A DNA stretch of 11,407 bases from JACVRN01 sp036389255 (GTDB lineage: Bacteria > Acidobacteriota > Blastocatellia > Pyrinomonadales > Pyrinomonadaceae). The DNA lies in NCBI GenBank assembly GCA_036389255.1, contig DASVQI010000043.1:1-11407 (forward strand), in the 5' to 3' direction. This document shows positions 7,901-11,407 of the stretch, piece after piece; position 1 is the first letter of the stretch, and each line of letters starts with the position of its first letter. The notes beneath the pieces were generated by a model. It had not been told where the DNA came from. It saw only the letters and a list, made by a program, of their open reading frames with translations, and ran no database searches. The position numbers and the translations under genes are program-made.

Positions 7901-10900
7901 ACAGCAGCCTTAATGGAATCGCCGCCAAGCTCGAAGAAGTTATCGTGGACGCCTATCTGCTCGACTCCGAGAATGGCGCTCCAGATTTGGGCCAGAAACT
8001 GTTCCAGTTCGTTGCGCGGCGGAATGAATTCCTGTTCCAGTTCCGGCCTGATACTTTCCAGAGCCGGAAGGGCGCGCAAATTAATCTTTCCGCTCGGCAA
8101 CAAAGGCAGCGAGTCCAGCAGCATGAAGTTTGACGGGAGCATGTATTCGGGCAGTCGCGCCTGTAAGAAGCCGCGCAACTGGCTGGCGCTCGGCGGATTT
8201 TCATTATCCGGAACAATGTAAGCGACCAGACGCTTGTCTCCCGTATTATCTTCAAGAGCGACGACTGCCGACTCCAATACCGATGGATGTTTGATTAATG
8301 CCGCTTCAATCTCTCCCGTCTCAATACGAAAGCCTCTAATCTTCACTTGGCGGTCAATGCGCGTCAGAAATGCTATCTCGCCATTCGGAAGATAGCGTGC
8401 TTGGTCGCCGGTCTTATAAAGACGCGCTCCCGGCTCAAGGCTGAACGGGTTGGGGATGTACTTTTCAGCAGTCAGGTCTGGACGGTTGAGATAGCCGCGA
8501 GCGAGGCCGACGCCGCCGATGTGCAGTTCGCCGGGGACGCCTATGGGCACGGGCCGCAGAGTCTCATCAAGTATGTAGAGCTGCGTATTTAGGATGGGGC
8601 GACCGATAGGAGGCTCTTGCTCATCGTCGTCATTACACCGGAACAGGCTGCTCCAGATGCTGGCCTCGGTCGGCCCATAAGCGTTGAAGAAACGCCGCCC
8701 CGGTGCCCAGCGTTTGACCAGCTCAGCCGTGCAGGCATCTCCGGCAGAAATGATAGTTGTCAGCTCTGTAAGAGACTCTTCGGGCAATGTGCGTAAGACT
8801 GCCGGAGAGAAGACTGCCGTCGTCACTCTGTTGTCGTTGAGCAGGTTGTGCAAAGCCTGACCGGGCAATGTAGATTCCGCGTCTCCTAGAACCAGCGTTG
8901 CGCCTGCTGAAAAGCACAGAACCATTTCAAAGACGGAGGCGTCGAAGCTGAACGATGCTAATTGTGCGAGCCGGTCTTCGGGCTGAACCTCGAAAGCCTG
9001 CCGCATCGTGGCAATCATGTTGCTAAAGCCAGTGTGCTGGACAGCGACGCCCTTAGGTTTTCCGGTCGAGCCTGAAGTGTAGATGACATAAGCTACATTG
9101 TCGGTCGAGTTCCCCAACGGAAGATTGTCCGCACTCTCCTGCGAAATCATCTCCCAGTCCGAGTCCACACAAATCACCTGCCCCCAATGTGACGGGAGAT
9201 TTTCAAGCAAGCGTTCCTGCGTCAGCAGAATCGGCACGGCGGAATCTTCAAGCATGAAAGAGAGACGTTCCTGAGGATACGAAGGGTCGAGAGGCACATA
9301 AGCTCCTCCTGCCTTCATCACCCCCAGCACTCCTACTACCATCTCCACACTGCGCTCCATCATCAACCCTACCAGCACCTCCGCTCCCACTCCCATCTCA
9401 CGCAGATAGCGCCCCAGCCGGTTCGCCCTCTCGTTCAACTCCCGATAACTTAATCTCTCCTCTTCGTACACCAGAGCAGTAGCATCTGGAGTGCGCTCTG
9501 CCTGCGCCTCGAACAGTTGATGGATGCAGAGAGTAGGGACATCGGAGAAAGTAGAGTTCCAGTCGTAGAGCAGTTGATGTTCTTCTTCTTTGGAGAGAAG
9601 CGGCAAATCAGAGAGGTTAGAGTTGGGATTGGCGGTCATCCCTCCTAGCAGTATCTCAAAATGCGTCAGCATTCGTTTGATAGTTTCCTTATCAAACCGC
9701 CGACGGTCATAGGTAATACGAAATATCAATTCCTGACCAAGCAGCGCTTGTACTGCCAGAGCAGTATTGGTGCGAGAGAACTGGCGAATGTTACTAATGC
9801 GCAGCCCGACAGCCTTTTCACGCAGCACCTCGTCCACTCTGTAGTTTTCAAAGGCAAGGATGCTCTCAAACAACGCTCTGCCTCTCTGAACCTCACTCCA
9901 CCCCTGCACCTCCACTAGTGGACTGTACTCATACTGTCGCTGCTCCACCTGCTCCGCCTGTAACCTCTCCAGCCACTCTATTACTTTCTCTTCCTTCCTC
10001 ACTCTCACCCTTACAGGCAAAGTGTTGATGAACAGGCCCACCATCTGCTCCACTCCCTCTATCTCTGCGGGTCTGCCGGAAACGCTTACGCCGAACACCA
10101 CGTCCTCATCACCGCTATAGCGAGAGAGCAGCAGCGCCCACGCCCCCTGTACAAGTGTATTGACGGTCAGACGGTGACGACGGGCCAGCGCCTGCGACTG
10201 TGTGACTAATTCCTGCGAGATGACGGTCTGCTGGCGGTCATAATCTTCCTCTTTGATGGGCGAGCCGATGCCGGGCGCTTGATCCGGCCCGAGAATTGTT
10301 GGGGCAGTGAAGCCGCGCAAGTAATGTTGCCAGTAGGAAGCTGCAAGCGAGAGGTCTTGATGTTGGAGCCATGCGATGTAGTCGCGATAAGGTCTTGGCC
10401 GTTCAGTGTGTAATGGGCTCCCCTGCGTGTTGGCCTTGTAAAAGTCAAAGACCTCTTTTAGCAAGATGGGGAATGACCATCCATCCAACAGCAGATGATG
10501 ATGGCTCCAGATAAATTGATGAACATCATCACTCAAACGAATCAGAGAGAGACGCATCAGAGGAGGCTTGGATAACTCAAAACCCTTTTGCCTGTCTTCT
10601 TCAAGATAGACCTTCAACCACTCCTGTTGCTCGTCCCGAGAAAGCTCGCGCCAATCACGTCGGTCAACTGCAAGCTCTGCGGATTTATGAACCACTTGAA
10701 GCGGCTTTGAAATATCCTCCCAGTGAAAAGAGGTGCGTAAAATCGAATGCCGACTCAAGACCATCTGCCACGCTTGCGTGAACATGTCGGCGTTCAAATC
10801 CCCCTGCATCTCGCCCGTCCACTGAACGAAATACATCACAGAGTCAGAGGCGTATTGACTATGGATGAGCATGCCCTGCTGCATCGGTGAGAGTTCGTAG

Positions 10901-10926
10901 ATATCTTCAATTTGATCAGGCTTCAT
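1996..10926 (-). CDS. Two-module NRPS with embedded sulfotransferase (C-A-T-ST-C-A-T-E)
   Basis: A 2976-residue cytosolic megasynthase that adds two residues to a growing peptide. Domains by residue: C1 ~5-450 (HHLLLDG 143-149); A1 ~466-955 (YTSGSTGKPKG 616-626, NAYGPTE 748-754, Lys947); T1 ~968-1042 (GGDS, phosphopantetheine Ser1004); sulfotransferase ~1107-1390 (SAPRSGST 1113-1120; Arg1240/Ser1248); C2 ~1421-1862 (RHIISDG 1556-1562); A2 ~1883-2384 (YTSGSTGKPKG 2032-2042, NHYGPTE 2173-2179, Lys2376); T2 ~2399-2470 (Ser2433); E ~2487-2945 (HHLVMDAVSW 2624-2633, NYLGQ 2862-2866); donor docking tail ~2946-2976. Because both this protein and its upstream neighbour end in E domains, C1 should be of the D-donor (DCL) type and C2 of the LCL type. 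The start ATG at 10926 has AAGGGA six bases upstream. The stop overlaps the next start. There is no thioesterase. The residue picked by A1 is uncertain; A2 looks Asp-like. The sulfotransferase insertion is the unusual element. Confidence 0.97.
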   Translation of the reverse strand: MKPDQIEDIYELSPMQQGMLIHSQYASDSVMYFVQWTGEMQGDLNADMFTQAWQMVLSRHSILRTSFHWEDISKPLQVVHKSAELAVDRRDWRELSRDEQQEWLKVYLEEDRQKGFELSKPPLMRLSLIRLSDDVHQFIWSHHHLLLDGWSFPILLKEVFDFYKANTQGSPLHTERPRPYRDYIAWLQHQDLSLAASYWQHYLRGFTAPTILGPDQAPGIGSPIKEEDYDRQQTVISQELVTQSQALARRHRLTVNTLVQGAWALLLSRYSGDEDVVFGVSVSGRPAEIEGVEQMVGLFINTLPVRVRVRKEEKVIEWLERLQAEQVEQRQYEYSPLVEVQGWSEVQRGRALFESILAFENYRVDEVLREKAVGLRISNIRQFSRTNTALAVQALLGQELIFRITYDRRRFDKETIKRMLTHFEILLGGMTANPNSNLSDLPLLSKEEEHQLLYDWNSTFSDVPTLCIHQLFEAQAERTPDATALVYEEERLSYRELNERANRLGRYLREMGVGAEVLVGLMMERSVEMVVGVLGVMKAGGAYVPLDPSYPQERLSFMLEDSAVPILLTQERLLENLPSHWGQVICVDSDWEMISQESADNLPLGNSTDNVAYVIYTSGSTGKPKGVAVQHTGFSNMIATMRQAFEVQPEDRLAQLASFSFDASVFEMVLCFSAGATLVLGDAESTLPGQALHNLLNDNRVTTAVFSPAVLRTLPEESLTELTTIISAGDACTAELVKRWAPGRRFFNAYGPTEASIWSSLFRCNDDDEQEPPIGRPILNTQLYILDETLRPVPIGVPGELHIGGVGLARGYLNRPDLTAEKYIPNPFSLEPGARLYKTGDQARYLPNGEIAFLTRIDRQVKIRGFRIETGEIEAALIKHPSVLESAVVALEDNTGDKRLVAYIVPDNENPPSASQLRGFLQARLPEYMLPSNFMLLDSLPLLPSGKINLRALPALESIRPELEQEFIPPRNELEQFLAQIWSAILGVEQIGVHDNFFELGGDSIKAAVFTNRLQEELGEIVHVVAIFDAPTIAELADYLKQSNSRAVARFDDVLAASEEPSDRESAAAVNETAKVDAAMVAQMRRLITPLSSYRENGRPRAAKNRPAIFVLSAPRSGSTLFRVMLGGHPLLFAPPELELLSFNTLQERKRFFSGRDSFWLEGTIRALMEIKGCDAAEAISIMEECEAKGLTTQEFYGFMQEHLGERRIVDKTPAYALDVEIMRRGEIYFEDALYIHLLRHPYGMIRSFQEAHLDQLLNRYKHPFSTREFAELVWTISQQNILEFLADVPAHRQHRVMFEELVSQPEQVLSELCEFLGIELHQDMLQPYTAKERRMADGIHSVSRMLGDVKFHQHKRIDAGVAYNWRNYDGLEQLGETTLGLAAMLGYEVESTQKKEMEESEPAPPAQELSPIPVLNREYGDPLPLSHAQQRLWFFDQLEPGSPMYNCPGAVRLKGRLQLKAFEQALNEVIRRHESLRTTFTTIEGQPVQLVHEPWRLTVPVVDLSELSEAKRDAASLQLAMQEAVRPFNLEQGPLLRVTLLRLSEEEHLALLTMRHIISDGWSVGILVNEVATCYDALCTGLPPQLPDLPIQYADYAAWQRESWQGESLERQLDYWREQLSGNLPILELPTDKPRPAIKSFRGAHRNLLLPVELMQALKDLSQREGVTLFMTLLATYAVLLRRYSGQEDICIGTPIAGRTRKETEGLIGFFVNTLVLRVDLTGHPTFRELLHRVREVALGAYANQDVPFERLVDELGTERALSHTPLFQAMFVLQNAPRDELHLAGLTLQRVEVESQAAKFDLTLAMEEMREGLMVRLEYNTDLFEADTISRLCQHLQLLLEDVARQPHLRLMELSLLTEAERQRILFDWNNTRSDYALDNCVHRLFEAQASKSPEAPAVSFEGEQLSYSELNERANQLAHYLQSLGVGPEHKVGLLLERSIEMAVGLIAILKAGGAYVPLDPDAPPERLSFMIEDCGISVLLTHQSSAHRLNSEQLRVVRIDAEWPAIARESEENPVCTATSRNLAYVLYTSGSTGKPKGVLIEHQSILNYALAVIERFQLEPGATYAQVQPLTVDSCNTVIYPAWLTGGCLHLISRERASDPEALNSYFRQHSIDCLKIAPSHLEALHNSSRTTRLMPLRRLVLGGEASKREWAEKLRQRAEAAGCRLFNHYGPTETTVGVLTNDVAAGSINPHTTTAPIGLPLANVQAYILDNYMQPVPVGVTGELHIGGVAVARSYVNHPELSAEKFVPDPFGQMPGARLYKTGDLARHLPDGKVEFLGRRDQQLKIRGYRIEPGEVSAALLHHPGVSEAAVTAHEDNTGNKRLIAYIVPASTDAPGQSELRSLLKERLPDYMIPASFLMMESLPRNAFGKLDIKALPRPEQSVDDRPSAYTAPRDEVEKELARIWKEVLAVEQVGIHDNFFELGGDSILSIQIISRARQAGLHLSPRLLFQHQTISELARLAVSAASAQAASLAAQGLVSGEVPLTPIQRWFFSQELEVPEHWNQSLMLRAKRRIEVRHLRRVMEQVQRHHDALRLRFVCGSDGEWREHNTGEEGCVDVPLLVVDISGISDSKRQSALIERVAGEAQRSLGLGEGPVWRAVLFECGEGMEQRMMMIAHHLVMDAVSWRILLGDIEHGYKQSEAGAEIGFGFKTISYQQWAEQLIEYARSEEVEQQIDYWMGQWEKAAVAGGLPLGDAADGADVLEGDDIKRRKNLVRDEQVVSVELNEEETRALLREVTESYRAQVEEVLLCAVLEACRRWSGHSTQVVEMEGHGREEINSQVDVTRTVGWFTTKYPVVVELGEREEVVESLKRVKEEMRGVPHRGIGYGILRYLSEREEVREGLKNAEVWQMSFNYLGQIDGARTDVEQFEVERRSAGAERAGENARKQLMNVRGYVMDGRLRVEWITSRRQYKEETIRRVGEEFVGVLKELIERSGTADGLTPSDFPLLNLNQESLERAFDELELEGI
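1999..2091 (-). other. Donor docking (COM) tail of the central NRPS
   Basis: Residues ~2946-2976 after the E domain: TPSDFP, then an acidic helix-prone segment ending FDELELEGI. Such tails after terminal E domains bind the N-terminal acceptor segment of the next synthetase. The expected partner is the N-terminus of the downstream protein (NIQDAYRLSPLQEG). Assignment is by position and by the TPSDF hallmark. Confidence 0.7.
2063..2467 (-). repeat. E-domain-end repeat, copy in the central NRPS
   Basis: Matches 11003-11407 at a constant offset of 8940 with no gap. The part 2063-2224 has two mismatches in 162 bases, and 2329-2467 has six in 139. The 104 bases between (2225-2328) are clearly diverged though equal in length. 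It encodes the conserved E-domain end. Confidence 0.9.
2092..3468 (-). other. Domain: epimerization E
   Basis: Residues ~2487-2945. It epimerizes the residue on T2. Motifs are HHLVMDAVSW (2624-2633), EGHGRE (2778-2783), DVTRTVGWFTTKYP (2790-2803), RGIGYGILRYL (2831-2841) and FNYLGQ (2861-2866). All expected catalytic elements are there. From about 3400 leftward the coding strand becomes purine-rich with many AGG/AGA arginine codons, unlike the A and ST domains. Confidence 0.9.
3517..3732 (-). other. Domain: peptidyl carrier T2 (phosphopantetheine Ser2433)
   Basis: Residues ~2399-2470 with DNFFELGGDSILS; Ser2433 is the attachment site. GGDSI is the usual form for carriers just upstream of an E domain, which agrees with the next domain here. 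Confidence 0.88.
3775..5280 (-). other. Domain: adenylation A2 (Asp-like code DSTKVGHVGK)
   Basis: Residues ~1883-2384. Core motifs are intact, including YTSGSTGKPKG (2032-2042), NHYGPTETTVG (2173-2183) and Lys2376. Pocket residues read by eye are Asp2078, Ser2079, Thr2082, Lys2121, Val2146, Gly2148, His2174, Val2182, Gly2183, Lys2376. This differs from the aspartate code DLTKVGHIGK chiefly at the second position (Ser for Leu). Asp or a close analogue is the likely substrate. The following E domain implies D-configuration. Confidence 0.85.
5341..6666 (-). other. Domain: condensation C2 (predicted LCL), variant RHxxxDG motif
   Basis: Residues ~1421-1862, opening LPLSHAQQRLWFFDQL, which is typical of LCL domains. 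It joins the chain on T1 to the residue on T2. The active-site motif reads RHIISDG (1556-1562): the first His of the canonical HHxxxDG is Arg, while the catalytic second His1557 and Asp1561-Gly1562 are kept. It is therefore probably active. Confidence 0.86.
6757..7608 (-). other. Domain: embedded PAPS-dependent sulfotransferase (ST)
   Basis: Residues ~1107-1390. ST enzymes move a sulfonate group from PAPS to a hydroxyl or amine. Visible are the 5'-phosphosulfate-binding loop IFVLSAPRSGSTLFRVML (1109-1126, key PRSGST), the stretch LLFAPPELELL after it, VDKTPAYALD (1210-1219), and the 3'-phosphate-binding motif LLRHPYGMIRSF with Arg1240 and Ser1248 at the family spacing of eight. The end GVAYNWRNYDGL and a final LGY fit a complete ~280-residue domain. 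The closest described relatives I can name are the ST domains inside polyketide synthases such as CurM of the curacin pathway and olefin synthase (recalled, not searched). Those act on a beta-hydroxyacyl carrier protein before a thioesterase. Here a C domain follows instead, so the modified residue should stay inside the chain. The acceptor group is unknown. Confidence 0.9.
7801..8025 (-). other. Domain: peptidyl carrier T1 (phosphopantetheine Ser1004)
   Basis: Residues ~968-1042 with DNFFELGGDSIKA; Ser1004 would carry the phosphopantetheine arm. The GGDSI form is typical of carriers that work with an E domain, yet here the next domain is a sulfotransferase. The C-terminal helix region (LGEIVHVVAIFDAP) differs from that of T2, as expected if it faces a different partner. 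A ~60-residue Ala/Glu-rich linker follows. Confidence 0.88.
8062..9531 (-). other. Domain: adenylation A1 (specificity unclear, code DAFVIAAIWK)
   Basis: Residues ~466-955. It activates an amino acid with ATP and loads it on T1. Core motifs A3 (616-626), A5 (748-754), A8 (KIRGFRIETGEIE) and the A10 lysine Lys947 are present. Aligning to the GrsA Phe pocket by eye gives Asp662, Ala663, Phe666, Val705, Ile726, Ala728, Ala749, Ile757, Trp758, Lys947. The Ile-x-Ala...Ala pattern recalls Phe/Tyr pockets (for example DAWTIAAICK), but Val705 and Trp758 do not, so an aromatic or other hydrophobic substrate is only a guess. Small departures from consensus are TGDQ at 839-842 (usually TGDL) and FLTRID at 853-858 (usually FLGR.D). 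Confidence 0.85.
9577..10914 (-). other. Domain: condensation C1 of the central NRPS (predicted DCL)
   Basis: Residues ~5-450. It forms the peptide bond between the chain delivered by the upstream protein and the residue on T1. The start LSPMQQGMLIHSQ doubles as the acceptor docking region. The catalytic motif is intact (His143, His144, Asp148, Gly149). DCL type is inferred from the E domain at the end of the upstream protein, not from a phylogeny. The C-terminal half shares near-identical DNA with the C domain of the downstream gene. Confidence 0.85.
9871..10190 (-). repeat. C-domain repeat, copy in the central NRPS
   Basis: Partner of the repeat at 944-1263. A second shorter match lies nearby (10321-10380 with 1391-1450, offset 8930), encoding YIAWLQHQDLSLAASYWQHY in both proteins. 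Confidence 0.88.
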
Positions 10927-10932
10927 CTCGAA

Positions 10933-10938
10933 TCCCTT
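10933..10938 (-). promoter_or_regulatory. Ribosome-binding site of the central NRPS
   Basis: AAGGGA on the minus strand with a six-base spacer (TTCGAG) before the ATG at 10926-10924. It supports this start and lies in the 21-base gap after the upstream TAA. The gap has no room for a promoter or terminator hairpin, so the two genes are cotranscribed. Confidence 0.75.
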
Positions 10939-10947
10939 TAGAATTGT

Positions 10948-11407
10948 TTAGCTGATCTTCATAAGAAGCTTTTCAAGCTCTTCCTGACTAACATTCGCCA
11001 GTGGGAAATCAGAAGGGGTCAGGCCATCAGCCGTTCCACTCCTCTCAATCAACTCCTTCAACACCCCAACGAACTCTTCTCCTACTCTCCTGATTGTTTC
11101 CTCTTTGTACTGCCTCCGGCTCGTTATCCATTCCACCCTCAGCCGCCCATCCATCACGTATCCCTGCACATTTATCGTCGGCCTACGCCCATTCTCTACT
11201 GTTCGCTTTCTGCAAACAGTCTCTCGCTCAACTTCAAAGTGCCTCGTTCCTGCTACGTCCCAATCCAACTGTCCGAGGTAATTGAAGCTCATCTGCCACA
11301 CCTCCCCACTCTTCAACCCTTCTCTTACCTCTTCCCTCTTACTCAAGTATCTTAATATCCCGTACCCTATCCCTCTGTGCGGCACCCCTCTCATCTCTTC
11401 CTTCACC
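10948..11407 (-). CDS. NRPS, C-terminal fragment (end of epimerization domain plus donor docking tail); runs off right edge
   Basis: This is the last ~152 residues of an NRPS whose start lies beyond the right edge. The frame is open from the edge to a TAA stop at 10950-10948. Visible motifs are those of an epimerization domain: RGIGYGILRYL (E6-like) and SFNYLGQ (E7-like), followed by the usual tail VEWITSRRQY and TPSDFP. E domains convert the carrier-bound L-aminoacyl residue to a D/L mixture, so the chain delivered downstream should end in a D-residue. The last ~25 residues after TPSDF (charged, helix-prone, ending EELEKLLMKIS) look like a donor communication (COM) segment that docks onto the N-terminus of the next protein. 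The fragment is nearly identical in long stretches to the E-domain end of the neighbouring NRPS. The GTG at 11406-11404 is an internal valine codon, not a start. E identity is sure; the rest of the protein is unknown. Confidence 0.93.
   Translation of the reverse strand, partial: VKEEMRGVPHRGIGYGILRYLSKREEVREGLKSGEVWQMSFNYLGQLDWDVAGTRHFEVERETVCRKRTVENGRRPTINVQGYVMDGRLRVEWITSRRQYKEETIRRVGEEFVGVLKELIERSGTADGLTPSDFPLANVSQEELEKLLMKIS
11003..11407 (-). repeat. E-domain-end repeat, copy in the upstream NRPS
   Basis: Partner of the repeat at 2063-2467, with identity concentrated in 11003-11164 and 11269-11407. The repeat reaches the right edge and may continue beyond it. Confidence 0.9.

Noticed and set aside
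10927..10947. Terminator or promoter between the first two genes
   Set aside because: Only 21 bases, with a ribosome-binding site and no inverted repeat.

Overview
The window lies inside a non-ribosomal peptide synthetase (NRPS) assembly line. All real coding is on the minus strand, so the genes read right to left, and almost every base is coding. The G+C content is moderate (mid-50s percent by eye). The large multimodular NRPS proteins, good Shine-Dalgarno sequence and ATGA overlap mark it as bacterial. The composition and the embedded sulfotransferase would fit several producers (for example Acidobacteriota, Myxococcota, Chloroflexota or a cyanobacterium), and I cannot assign a phylum from the sequence alone.

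Layout in order of transcription: (1) 11407-10948, the last ~150 residues of an upstream NRPS, being the tail of an epimerization (E) domain plus a short docking tail; its beginning lies outside the window. (2) 10926-1996, a complete 2976-residue NRPS with the order C-A-T-sulfotransferase-C-A-T-E-docking tail. (3) 1999-1, the first 666 residues of a third NRPS (C domain and the front half of an A domain up to just past core A3), which runs off the left edge with its frame open throughout. Genes 1 and 2 are 20-odd bases apart with a clear ribosome-binding site; genes 2 and 3 overlap by four bases (ATGA). The three are surely one operon.

Colinear reading: the upstream protein hands over a peptidyl chain ending in a D-residue. 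Gene 2 adds one residue of unclear identity (code DAFVIAAIWK), on which or next to which a PAPS-dependent sulfotransferase acts. It then adds an aspartate-like residue (code DSTKVGHVGK, close to the Asp codes DLTKxGHxGK), which the terminal E domain turns to the D-form, and passes the chain to gene 3. No thioesterase or other release domain is present, so the line continues to the left.

The most unusual features are the sulfotransferase inside an NRPS with an elongation module after it, and the near-identical DNA that flanks the two protein-protein junctions (E-domain ends and C-domain ends repeated about 8.93 kb apart) while the docking segments themselves have diverged. Patches of strongly purine-rich, AGG/AGA-rich coding sequence coincide with these repeats and with the whole E domain, which points to a mosaic built by recombination among NRPS genes.
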